The notes under the pieces: model-generated
The model's input: only the letters and a program-made list of their open reading frames with translations
The model's database searches: none
What the model was told of the DNA's origin: nothing
NCBI GenBank assembly: GCA_046342195.1
Contig: JBKDQE010000020.1
Location: 26,076-90,075, forward strand
DNA length: 64,000 nucleotides
Origin: CANHBY01 sp046342195
Lineage (GTDB): Bacteria; Pseudomonadota; Gammaproteobacteria; Burkholderiales; Burkholderiaceae_C
Direction of reading: 5' to 3'
Position numbers and translations under genes: made by a program
Shown: positions 33,686 through 41,999 of the stretch, piece by piece
Numbering within the stretch: position 1 is the stretch's first letter
Layout of the letters: each line of letters begins with the position of its first letter

Positions 33686-36600
33686 CTACCGACAATCGGC
33701 TCTGGCTCCCAAAGCCCCTGAGCGCTTCCCTCCCTGGCTTTGCAAAGAATCGGCCTTGGCTTTGTGGGGGGTGTCTACAGTTTGTTGAACGGTCTGAATT
33801 TCACGCAAGGCGCGGCGGTAGTCATTCGGGAAGACTTTGATAAATTGAGCGCGGGAATCTGCCCAGTGATCAAGGATATCTCTGGCTTTGAGGCTGCCGG
33901 TCCAGCGATGATGGTTTTGAATCAATTGCCGCAGCAGGGCTTCGTCGGTTTGGCCCAAGTGCCACGCCGTTTGCAGATCTTCAGCTTCTTGCTGGTGACT
34001 GGGCAAAACCCGCTCCAAGCTGACCATCTGCGTGTTGCAACGCTGCGCAAAGCAGCCATCTTCATCCAACACATAGGCCACCCCGCCACTCATGCCCGCA
34101 GCGAAGTTACGCCCTGTGAGGCCAAGGACAACCACCGTTCCACCCGTCATGTATTCACAGCCGTGGTCTCCGGTGCCCTCAACCACGGCTGTAGCCCCAG
34201 ACAGCCTGACAGCGAAGCGCTCTCCGGCCACACCACGGAAAAAGGCTTCTCCCTGGGTGGCGCCATAAAGAACGGTATTGCCCACGATGATGTTGCGGCT
34301 CGAATCTCCACGAAAATCAAGGCTGGGCCGAATGACAATACGACCGCCAGACAAGCCTTTGCCAGTGTAATCATTGGCTTCACCAATCAAATCAATGGTG
34401 ATACCTTGGGCCAGAAAAGCACCAAAACTCTGCCCACCTGTGCCCTCCATCTGGATATAAATGCTCTGATCCGGCAGGCCCTCCGGGTGGCGACGGATCA
34501 ACTCACCTGACAGCATGGCACCGACGGAGCGGTTGACATTGCCGACCGACTGAATGAATTGAACCGAATCGCTTCGCTCAAGGGCGGGCAGGCTTTTTTC
34601 GATGAGCTTGAGATCAAGTGCGGCATTCAAGCCGTGGTCTTGAGTTTCTTGGTGACGCCGAGGCACCTCGGGAGGGGCCATGGGGGCCCAAAAAATACGG
34701 CTGAAATCGAGGCCTTGGGCCTTCCAGTGGGCCAGCCCTTGGCGGGTATCGAGAAGGTCTACCCGGCCCACCAAGTCTTCAAAGCGGTCAATTCCCAACT
34801 GTGCCATGATCTGACGCGCTTCTTCGGCTACAAAAAAGAAATAATTGACCACATGCTCTGGCTTGCCTTGAAATTGGGCGCGCAAGACGGGATCTTGTGT
34901 AGCAACCCCGACGGGGCAAGTATTCAGGTGGCACTTGCGCATCATGATGCACCCCTCAACCACCAACGGCGCAGTGGCAAACCCGAATTCATCCGCGCCG
35001 AGCAGTGCAGCGATCACCACATCGCGCCCGGTTTTCATCTGCCCGTCAGCCTGAACGCGAATGCGCCCACGCAGCCGGTTCAGTACCAAGGTCTGCTGGG
35101 TCTCGGCCAGGCCCAGCTCCCAGGGAGTGCCCGCATGTTTGATAGAAGTCCAGGGGGAGGCCCCGGTGCCGCCATCGTGGCCTGCAACCACGACATGATC
35201 GGCTTTGGCTTTGGCGACTCCGGCCGCCACGGTGCCGACCCCCACTTCGCTGACCAGCTTGATACTGATGCTGGCACGCGGATTGACATTTTTCAGGTCA
35301 TGAATGAGCTGGGCCAAGTCTTCAATGGAATAAATGTCGTGGTGAGGCGGCGGTGAAATGAGGCCCACTCCGGGCACGGAGTAACGCAGGAAGCCAATGT
35401 AGTCACTGACTTTGCCGCCAGGAAGTTGCCCCCCCTCTCCGGGCTTGGCCCCTTGAGCCATTTTGATTTGAATTTGATCTGCGCTGACCAAGTATTCGGT
35501 GGTGACCCCAAAACGGCCAGAAGCGACCTGTTTGATTTTGCTGCGTAAAGAGTCACCCTCTTGCAAAACGAGGTCGGAGGCCATGATTTTGGCGCCGATG
35601 ATGTCGCTGACACGGGTGCCTGAGGTGATGGGGATGCCTTTGAGCTCTTGCCGATAGCGTGCAGGATCTTCACCGCCCTCACCTGTATTGCTCTTGCCCC
35701 CGATACGGTTCATGGCGACAGCCAAAGTGGTATGGGCTTCGGTTGAAATCGAGCCCAAGGACATGGCCCCGGTGGCAAAGCGTTTGACAATTTCAGAGGC
35801 TGGCTCCACCTGATCCAGCGGAATGGCCTTGGCCGGATCAAATTTGAATTCAAACAACCCACGCAGGGTCATGTGGCGCCTGGATTGGTCATTGATGAGT
35901 TGCGCGTACTCTTTATAAGTTTCGAATTGCCTGGACCGGGTACTGTGCTGCAACTTGGCAATGGCATCCGGAGACCACAGATGAGATTCGCCTCGAACAC
36001 GCCAAGCGTATTCTCCGCCCGCATCGAGCATATTGGCCAGAATCGGGGCATTGCCGAAGGCCTCACGGTGCATGCGAATGGCCTCCTGCGCCAGCCCGAA
36101 AACATCCATTCCCTCGACTTGGCTGGCCGTTCCGCGAAAGTATTTTTCGACCAATGCTTTTTGCAGCCCAATGATTTCAAAGAGCTGCGAGCCGCAATAA
36201 GACATATAGGTTGACACGCCCATTTTGGACATGATTTTTGACAGGCCCTTGCCAATCGCTTTGATGTAATTGGCAATGGCTTTTTGAGGGCCCAAAGCCC
36301 GCATGGGTTCATCGACAGGGCTGCTGGAAAAACACCCTTGCTGCAAAGTTTCCAAGGCCAGGTAAGGATGCACGGCTTCGGCCCCATAGCCTGCCAACGT
36401 GGCAAAATGATGGACCTCCCGGGCCGACCCGGTTTCCACCACCAGCCCCGCCGTGGTTCGCAAGCCTTCCCGCACCAAGTGTTGATGAATGGCCGACAAA
36501 GCCAGTAGCGCCGGAATAGCCACCGCCTCTCGCCCCATCCGCCGGTCGGTGATCACAATGATGTTGTGCCCGCCACGAAGGGCATCGACACACTCAGCAC

Positions 36601-38509
36601 ACAAGGAAGCCAACTTGGCCTCAACACCTTCGTGGCCCCAGTCGAGGGGGTAGGTGATGTCAAGCTCATAAACCCTGAATTTGCCCGAGGTGTAGGCAGC
36701 AATGCCGCGCAGACGGGCCATGTCATCGAAATCAAGGATGGGCTGCTGCACTTCCAGACGAATCGGCGGGTTGACCGCATGAATATCAAGCAGGTTGGGC
36801 TTGGGCCCAATGAAAGACACCAAAGACATCACGATGTTTTCGCGAATGGGGTCGATCGGTGGGTTGGTGACCTGGGCAAACAATTGCTTAAAGTAATGGT
36901 AGAGCAGCTTGTTTTTGTCAGACAACACCGCCAAGGGCGAATCATTGCCCATTGAGCCCATGGCCTCTTCGCCTGTCAGCGCCATGGAAGACAGCAAGAG
37001 CTTGAGATCTTCTTGGGTGTAAGCAAAAGCCTGCTGCCGGTCAAGCAGGCTTTCAGTGAAAGGCAACACACCACTCGAATCAGGAGGCTGCGGAACATGA
37101 TCCAATTTAACCCGAACACTTTCGATCCATTGGCGATAGGGCTGCGCCGAAGCCACCTGACGCTTTAATTCTTCGTCTTCGATGATGCGGCCTTGTTCCA
37201 AGTCAATCAGGAACATCTTTCCAGGTTGCAAGCGCCATTTTTTCAAAATACGATGCTCAGGAATCGGCAAGACACCGGCCTCAGAGGCCAAAACCACCAA
37301 ATCATCGTCTGTCACAATAAAACGGGCCGGACGCAAGCCATTGCGGTCGAGGGTGGCGCCGATCTGCCGGCCATCGGTAAACACCATGGCCGCCGGGCCG
37401 TCCCAAGGCTCCATCATGGCCGCGTGGTATTCATAGAACGCTCGGCGTCGTTCGTCCATGGCAGTGTGTTGCTCCCAGGCCTCGGGAATCATCATCATGG
37501 CGGCATGCGCCAGCGAGTAGCCGCTCATGGTCAGCAACTCCAGCGCGTTATCGAACGTGGCGGTGTCGCTTTGACCTTCAAAGGTAATCGGGTAAAGCTT
37601 GGGCAAGTCATCACCCAACACCGGAGACTTCATCACCCCTTCACGGGCACGCATCCAGTTAAAATTGCCCTTGACGGTATTGATTTCGCCATTGTGCGCC
37701 ACCATCCGATAGGGGTGGGCCAAAGGCCACTCCGGGAAGGTGTTGGTGGAAAATCGTTGATGCACCAAAGCCAGCGCCGACACCACTCGGGGGTTGGTCA
37801 GATCTTGGTAATAAATGCCGACCTGATCGGCCAGCAACAAGCCTTTGTAAATCACGGTGCGACAGCTCATGCTGGGCACGTAATACTCGCGGCTGTGAGT
37901 CAGCTTCAAAGCCTGTATCGCACTGGACGCTGTTTTACGAATCACATACAGCTTGCGCTCCAAGGCATCAGGGACAATCACATCAGGGCCGCGGCCAATG
38001 AAAATTTGTCGAATGACAGGCTCTTTCTGGCGCACGGCTGGAGACATCGGCATCTGCCGATCCACCGGCACATCACGCCAGCCCAGAAGAACCTGCCCCT
38101 GAGCCTTGATGGCGCGCTCAAGCTCTTGTTCACAGGCCAGCCTTGAGGCATGCTCTTTGGGTAAAAAAATCATCCCTACACCATACTCACCAGGTGAAGG
38201 CAATTGAACCCCTAAAACAGCCATTTCTGCACGATAAAACTCATGCGGAATCTGAATCAAAATACCTGCCCCATCCCCCATGAGCCTGTCGGCCCCCACC
38301 GCGCCGCGATGGTTCAGGTTTTCAAGAATTTGCAGCCCTTGGGCCACAATGGAGTGAGATCTCACCCCTTTAATATGCGCCACGAAACCCACGCCGCAGG
38401 CGTCGTGCTCTTGGGCCGGGAGGTACAAGCCGCGCTCTGACGCAAGCTTGATGTCAGCCGGGCTGGCCCCCCCCTGCTGATGAAACTCTGTGGATATCAA
38501 TCGGCTCAT
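33686..38509 (-). CDS. gltB: Glutamate synthase (NADPH) large subunit
   Basis: A 1607-residue alpha subunit, usual length about 1500-1600. A class II glutamine amidotransferase domain follows a propeptide: the nucleophile Cys is in EHDACGVGFVAHIKG near residue 36-40. The central domain and the FMN-binding synthase domain follow (GGKSNTGEGGEDPARY, ISPPPHHDIYSIEDLAQLI cut to its core PPPHHDIYSIEDL, GAKPGEGGQLPG), with the cluster CHLNTCPVGVATQ and the C-terminal beta-helix domain rich in GAT/GG repeats (EYMTGGTVVVLG). The frame opens upstream at 38593, but the ATG at 38509 (MSRLISTEFH) fits the propeptide length better. Confidence 0.95.
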   Translation of the reverse strand: MSRLISTEFHQQGGASPADIKLASERGLYLPAQEHDACGVGFVAHIKGVRSHSIVAQGLQILENLNHRGAVGADRLMGDGAGILIQIPHEFYRAEMAVLGVQLPSPGEYGVGMIFLPKEHASRLACEQELERAIKAQGQVLLGWRDVPVDRQMPMSPAVRQKEPVIRQIFIGRGPDVIVPDALERKLYVIRKTASSAIQALKLTHSREYYVPSMSCRTVIYKGLLLADQVGIYYQDLTNPRVVSALALVHQRFSTNTFPEWPLAHPYRMVAHNGEINTVKGNFNWMRAREGVMKSPVLGDDLPKLYPITFEGQSDTATFDNALELLTMSGYSLAHAAMMMIPEAWEQHTAMDERRRAFYEYHAAMMEPWDGPAAMVFTDGRQIGATLDRNGLRPARFIVTDDDLVVLASEAGVLPIPEHRILKKWRLQPGKMFLIDLEQGRIIEDEELKRQVASAQPYRQWIESVRVKLDHVPQPPDSSGVLPFTESLLDRQQAFAYTQEDLKLLLSSMALTGEEAMGSMGNDSPLAVLSDKNKLLYHYFKQLFAQVTNPPIDPIRENIVMSLVSFIGPKPNLLDIHAVNPPIRLEVQQPILDFDDMARLRGIAAYTSGKFRVYELDITYPLDWGHEGVEAKLASLCAECVDALRGGHNIIVITDRRMGREAVAIPALLALSAIHQHLVREGLRTTAGLVVETGSAREVHHFATLAGYGAEAVHPYLALETLQQGCFSSSPVDEPMRALGPQKAIANYIKAIGKGLSKIMSKMGVSTYMSYCGSQLFEIIGLQKALVEKYFRGTASQVEGMDVFGLAQEAIRMHREAFGNAPILANMLDAGGEYAWRVRGESHLWSPDAIAKLQHSTRSRQFETYKEYAQLINDQSRRHMTLRGLFEFKFDPAKAIPLDQVEPASEIVKRFATGAMSLGSISTEAHTTLAVAMNRIGGKSNTGEGGEDPARYRQELKGIPITSGTRVSDIIGAKIMASDLVLQEGDSLRSKIKQVASGRFGVTTEYLVSADQIQIKMAQGAKPGEGGQLPGGKVSDYIGFLRYSVPGVGLISPPPHHDIYSIEDLAQLIHDLKNVNPRASISIKLVSEVGVGTVAAGVAKAKADHVVVAGHDGGTGASPWTSIKHAGTPWELGLAETQQTLVLNRLRGRIRVQADGQMKTGRDVVIAALLGADEFGFATAPLVVEGCIMMRKCHLNTCPVGVATQDPVLRAQFQGKPEHVVNYFFFVAEEARQIMAQLGIDRFEDLVGRVDLLDTRQGLAHWKAQGLDFSRIFWAPMAPPEVPRRHQETQDHGLNAALDLKLIEKSLPALERSDSVQFIQSVGNVNRSVGAMLSGELIRRHPEGLPDQSIYIQMEGTGGQSFGAFLAQGITIDLIGEANDYTGKGLSGGRIVIRPSLDFRGDSSRNIIVGNTVLYGATQGEAFFRGVAGERFAVRLSGATAVVEGTGDHGCEYMTGGTVVVLGLTGRNFAAGMSGGVAYVLDEDGCFAQRCNTQMVSLERVLPSHQQEAEDLQTAWHLGQTDEALLRQLIQNHHRWTGSLKARDILDHWADSRAQFIKVFPNDYRRALREIQTVQQTVDTPHKAKADSLQSQGGKRSGALGARADCR

Positions 38510-38730
38510 GGGCAAGCTGCTATCAAGGTGGTGCACCCAATTGCGCACGGTTCTTTTCCTGCCCCGAACCGTCTTGCAGACCGAATTCGTCACGGACAGG
38601 CATGACTTTCCCGACGGCCTCTGGAACCATTCCAGGGGCAGTGCGGCCGTTACCGGCCAGACTCGCCACGGGTAGGGCAGTTGCGGTTGCCAGCCGTTTC
38701 AGCCAAAGTCAAGCTCAGGGCCTGTTAACA
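38510..38730. other. gltB upstream region with a family A end
   Basis: No gene is visible in the 221 bases between gltB and aceA on the minus strand. The aceA-proximal end begins with a family A repeat end. The gltB promoter must lie here or further upstream, but I see no clear elements. Confidence 0.4.
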
Positions 38731-38736
38731 CTAAAG
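38718..38736 (-). repeat. Family A repeat end overlapping the aceA stop codon
   Basis: GGGCCTGTTAACACTAAAG, identical to 15655-15673. Bases 38731-38736 of the repeat encode the last Leu codon and the TAG stop of aceA on the minus strand, so insertion appears to have replaced the original 3' end of that gene. Confidence 0.6.
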
Positions 38737-40026
38737 GTGTTTTTCGAAAAACTGCTCATTTTCGGTGGACCCCTTCAAGGCAGCGGTGGAAGCGTCGCGC
38801 TCGATGATGGTGGTCACAGCGTCAAAATAACCGGTGCCCACTTCACGTTGGTGCTTCACGGCCGTGAAGCCGCGTTCTGCTGCGGCGAACTCACGCTCTT
38901 GCAATTCCACAAAGGCTGACATATTTCGGCGTGCATAACCATGGGCCAAGTCAAACATGCTGTAGTTCAAGCTGTGAAACCCGGCCAAGGTAATGAACTG
39001 AAACTTGTAACCCATTTTGCCCAGATCGGCTTGAAAGCTGGCAATGGTGGCGTCGTCCAGGTTTTTTTTCCAGTTGAAGCTTGGTGAGCAGTTGTAAGCC
39101 AGCATTTTGCCCGGAAATTGGCGATGGATAGCATCGGCAAAGGCCTTGGCAAAGGCCAAATCAGGCTTGCCTGTTTCACACCAGACCAAATCAGCATAAG
39201 GGGCGTAAGCCAAGCCGCGGCTGATCGCCTGTTCAAGCCCGTTGCGGGTGCGATAAAAGCCTTCAACCGTGCGCTCGCCCGTGGTGAAGCTTTGGTCATT
39301 GTCATCAATATCGCTGGTGATCAAGTCAGCGGCTTCTGCATCAGTGCGGGCCACCAGCAGCGTAGGCACACCCATGACATCGGCGGCCAGGCGCGCCGCG
39401 ACCAGTTTGGAAACGGCCTCACGGGTCGGCACCAACACTTTGCCACCCATGTGACCGCACTTTTTCACAGAAGCCAATTGGTCTTCAAAGTGGACTCCGG
39501 CAGCGCCGGCGTCAATCATGGCTTTCATCAGCTCGAAAGCATTCAAAACCCCGCCAAACCCGGCCTCGGCGTCTGCCACAATGGGCGCGAAATAATCAAT
39601 GCCTGCACTGCCTTCTGACCATTGAATCTGGTCTGCACGCTGGAAGGTGTTATTGATGCGGCGAACCACTGCGGGCACCGAGTTGGCCGGGTAAAGTGAT
39701 TGATCAGGGTACATTTCACCCGCCACATTGGCATCACCGGCCACTTGCCATCCACTGAGGTAAATGGCTTTCAGCCCGGCCTTGACTTGCTGCATGGCCT
39801 GGTTGCCGGTCAGGGCCCCGAGCGCATTCACAAAGGGCTCTTCGTGCAACAACTTCCAGAGCTTTTCAGCCCCTTTCTTGGCCAAAGTGTGCTCAATTTG
39901 AACCGAACCCCGCAAGCGCACCACGTCCGCCGCGCTGTAGGTTCGCTGAATTCCCTTCCAGCGGAGGTTTTCATTCCAGTCTTTTTGCAAGGCAGCGGCT
40001 TGTTGCTCACGGGTCACGGTGTTCAT
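38731..40026 (-). CDS. aceA: Isocitrate lyase
   Basis: A 431-residue isocitrate lyase of the shorter bacterial type, cleaving isocitrate to glyoxylate and succinate. The active-site motif is VKKCGHMGGKVLVPT with the catalytic Cys. Other marks are IYLSGWQVAGDAN near residue 90 and CSPSFNWKK near the C-terminal third. A CTGGAG ribosome binding site lies 5 bases before the ATG. The last codons fall in a family A repeat end, but the length and the ending FFEKHL look near normal. It stands apart from aceB, about 27 kb away. Confidence 0.96.
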   Translation of the reverse strand: MNTVTREQQAAALQKDWNENLRWKGIQRTYSAADVVRLRGSVQIEHTLAKKGAEKLWKLLHEEPFVNALGALTGNQAMQQVKAGLKAIYLSGWQVAGDANVAGEMYPDQSLYPANSVPAVVRRINNTFQRADQIQWSEGSAGIDYFAPIVADAEAGFGGVLNAFELMKAMIDAGAAGVHFEDQLASVKKCGHMGGKVLVPTREAVSKLVAARLAADVMGVPTLLVARTDAEAADLITSDIDDNDQSFTTGERTVEGFYRTRNGLEQAISRGLAYAPYADLVWCETGKPDLAFAKAFADAIHRQFPGKMLAYNCSPSFNWKKNLDDATIASFQADLGKMGYKFQFITLAGFHSLNYSMFDLAHGYARRNMSAFVELQEREFAAAERGFTAVKHQREVGTGYFDAVTTIIERDASTAALKGSTENEQFFEKHL

Positions 40027-40146
40027 GCGGGCTCCAGAAAAAAATGAGGGGCATTGAGGACAGCATTACAAACAATCACTCGACCAAGAAGGCTTGCATC
40101 TTGTACAAGGCCAACTTTTAATCCACTTAAATCAATGACTTAATCA

Positions 40147-40168
40147 CATTTTACCACAATGTAAAATG
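40147..40168. promoter_or_regulatory. Perfect 8-bp dyad upstream of aceA
   Basis: CATTTTAC and GTAAAATG are separated by 6 bases, 120-142 bases upstream of the aceA ATG. The A+T-rich surroundings and perfect symmetry suggest an operator for the regulator of the glyoxylate shunt. The regulator is not in the window, and no matching dyad precedes aceB. Confidence 0.4.
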
Positions 40169-40278
40169 AGGTGATCGTATGGAAAAAATTTTGCGCAGTG
40201 CAACATGATCGAGTATCACCCTGCCAAGGTCAATCGTCAATGATGAACTGATGCGACACATCGGCCTTGATTCATTTC

Positions 40279-40578
40279 ATGACACAAGTCTTCGCCATCT
40301 ATGCACATGTCAAACCACTGGACAGCTTGAAGGTATCCCAAGTGGTCAAGCCTGGTGACCCCATTGGCAAAGTGATTCCGATACTCGGTACACCTTGCTA
40401 TAACTCAAAAGAACACGTTTACTACGAGCTGCGCATCAACAATATTCGCGGGCTGCACATCAACCCACATCAGTATTGGGTCGATGACCCGAACAGGCCG
40501 ACCTGTTTCAAAGCCCGGGCAGCCGTTCCCGCTGGAAAGGCCGTTGCTCGTTTGAAATGTCAAGCTTCTGAATCCTGA
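40279..40578 (+). pseudogene. Truncated M23 (LytM-like) peptidase domain
   Basis: The 99 residues resemble the C-terminal half of an M23 peptidoglycan endopeptidase: AIYAHVKPLDSLKV, then VKPGDPIGKVIP, then EHVYYELRINNIRG and INPHQYW. The first His and Asp ligands of the zinc site are missing because the N-terminal half is absent, and the usual HxH is EHVYY. An in-frame TGA lies just upstream, so it does not extend. M23 genes are commonly found beside secA-argJ in betaproteobacteria, so this may be a displaced remnant; a short expressed protein is less likely. Confidence 0.4.
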
Positions 40579-40657
40579 TCTGGGGTATTGGCATGCGGCT
40601 GCATCGGAGCCAACCGCAGCAAAAAATCCCACTCACAACCCCCAAGGTACCGAGTTT

Positions 40658-41887
40658 TCAACTCCGGTAATCAGCATTGATTTTCACATAATCTTCGCTG
40701 AGGTCGCAAGTCCAGAGGGTGGTTTGCTCAGGGCCTCGGCCCAGATCCACACGGATGGTGATCTCGGATTGCTTCATCACCCGAGCACCGTCTTCCTCGC
40801 GGTAAGAAGGGTTGCGCCCCCCTTTTTTGACCACATGCACATCGTCCAGATAGAGCTCAATACGCGAAGCGTCAAGGTCTTCGATACCCGCATAGCCTAC
40901 TGCGGCCAGAATTCGACCCAAGTTGGGGTCACTGGCAAAAAAAGCCGTTTTGACCAAGGGCGAATGCGCAATTGCATAGCCGACTTGGCGACATTCATGC
41001 ACTGATCGTCCGCCAGAAATATTCACAGTAATGAATTTGGTGGCACCCTCACCATCTCGCACAATCGCCTGTGCCAGAGTTTGAGACACTTGCAAAACAG
41101 CCAACCTCAAGGCTTTTCCATCGGGAGAATCCAGGCTTTTGATGGTACTGTTGCCGGCTTTGTGGGTGGCAATCAAGGTGAAAGCGTCATTGGTTGAAGT
41201 GTCTCCGTCGATTGTGATGCAATTAAATGACTCGTCAGCCACTTCACGCACCAGTCGCTGAAGCTGAGTCAGGTCAATTGCGGCATCGGTGGCCACAAAG
41301 CCCAGCATGGTCGCCATATTCGGGCGAATCATGCCAGCCCCCTTCGAAATACCGGTCACGGTCACGGGCTTGCCACCCAAGGAAATTTGGCACGAAGCAG
41401 CCTTGGGCAGGGTGTCGGTGGTCATGATGGCCTGGGCAGCCTCGGCCCAGTGCGATTCATCCAGTGCTGCCAAGGCTGCCGGCAAAGCCGCCTCGATACG
41501 ATCACTGGGAAGCTGCTCCATGATGACCCCCGTCGAAAATGGCAACACCTGCCGGGGGTCAATCTCAAGAAGGCGGCCCAGCGTTACGCAGGTTTCCCAG
41601 GCGCGCTGCAAACCCTCTGTGCCTGTGCCGGCGTTGGCGTTGCCGGTGTTGATCAGCAAGGCTCGAATATCCCTGCGGGCCGCAAGATGGTCTCGACAGA
41701 GCTGAACGGGAGCGGCGCAAAAACGGTTTTGAGTGAACACGGCGGCCACACTGCTGCCTTCAGCCAGGGTGATCACGGTCAGGTCACGCCGGTGCGCTTT
41801 GCGCACACCCGCCATGGTGATTCCGAGCCGCAACCCGGCAACAGGATACAGGGCGTTGGCTTGAGGGGCTTGAAGATTGACGGGCAT
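40658..41887 (-). CDS. argJ: Bifunctional glutamate N-acetyltransferase / acetylornithine transacetylase
   Basis: A 409-residue enzyme of the cyclic arginine pathway. It is made as a single chain that cleaves itself before the Thr nucleophile in the conserved NMATMLGFVATDAAI. Other motifs are GSSVAAVFTQNRFCAAPV near residue 45, ISKGAGMIRP, and the C-terminal DLGRGPEQTTLWTCDLSEDYV, cut here to GRGPEQTTLWTCDLS. The frame opens 21 codons earlier, but the ATG at 41887 has a GGTCTCC-flanked GGGG upstream and gives the standard start MPVNLQAP. It follows secA by 112 bases, a conserved order. Confidence 0.95.
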   Translation of the reverse strand: MPVNLQAPQANALYPVAGLRLGITMAGVRKAHRRDLTVITLAEGSSVAAVFTQNRFCAAPVQLCRDHLAARRDIRALLINTGNANAGTGTEGLQRAWETCVTLGRLLEIDPRQVLPFSTGVIMEQLPSDRIEAALPAALAALDESHWAEAAQAIMTTDTLPKAASCQISLGGKPVTVTGISKGAGMIRPNMATMLGFVATDAAIDLTQLQRLVREVADESFNCITIDGDTSTNDAFTLIATHKAGNSTIKSLDSPDGKALRLAVLQVSQTLAQAIVRDGEGATKFITVNISGGRSVHECRQVGYAIAHSPLVKTAFFASDPNLGRILAAVGYAGIEDLDASRIELYLDDVHVVKKGGRNPSYREEDGARVMKQSEITIRVDLGRGPEQTTLWTCDLSEDYVKINADYRS

Positions 41888-41999
41888 GGGGGGGGTCTCC
41901 TGCTGAAATGCCAACCGGCCCACAAACCATGCTGGCGTCACGGCAGCCAAGCCGCCGCAAAAGGGTCAAAACGAAGCGATGAGTCAATCCATCACCAGG

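Noticed and set aside
37193..38146. A 317-codon open frame on the plus strand opposite gltB
   Set aside because: Antisense to the amidotransferase domain of gltB, with His-rich nonsense composition typical of shadow frames.
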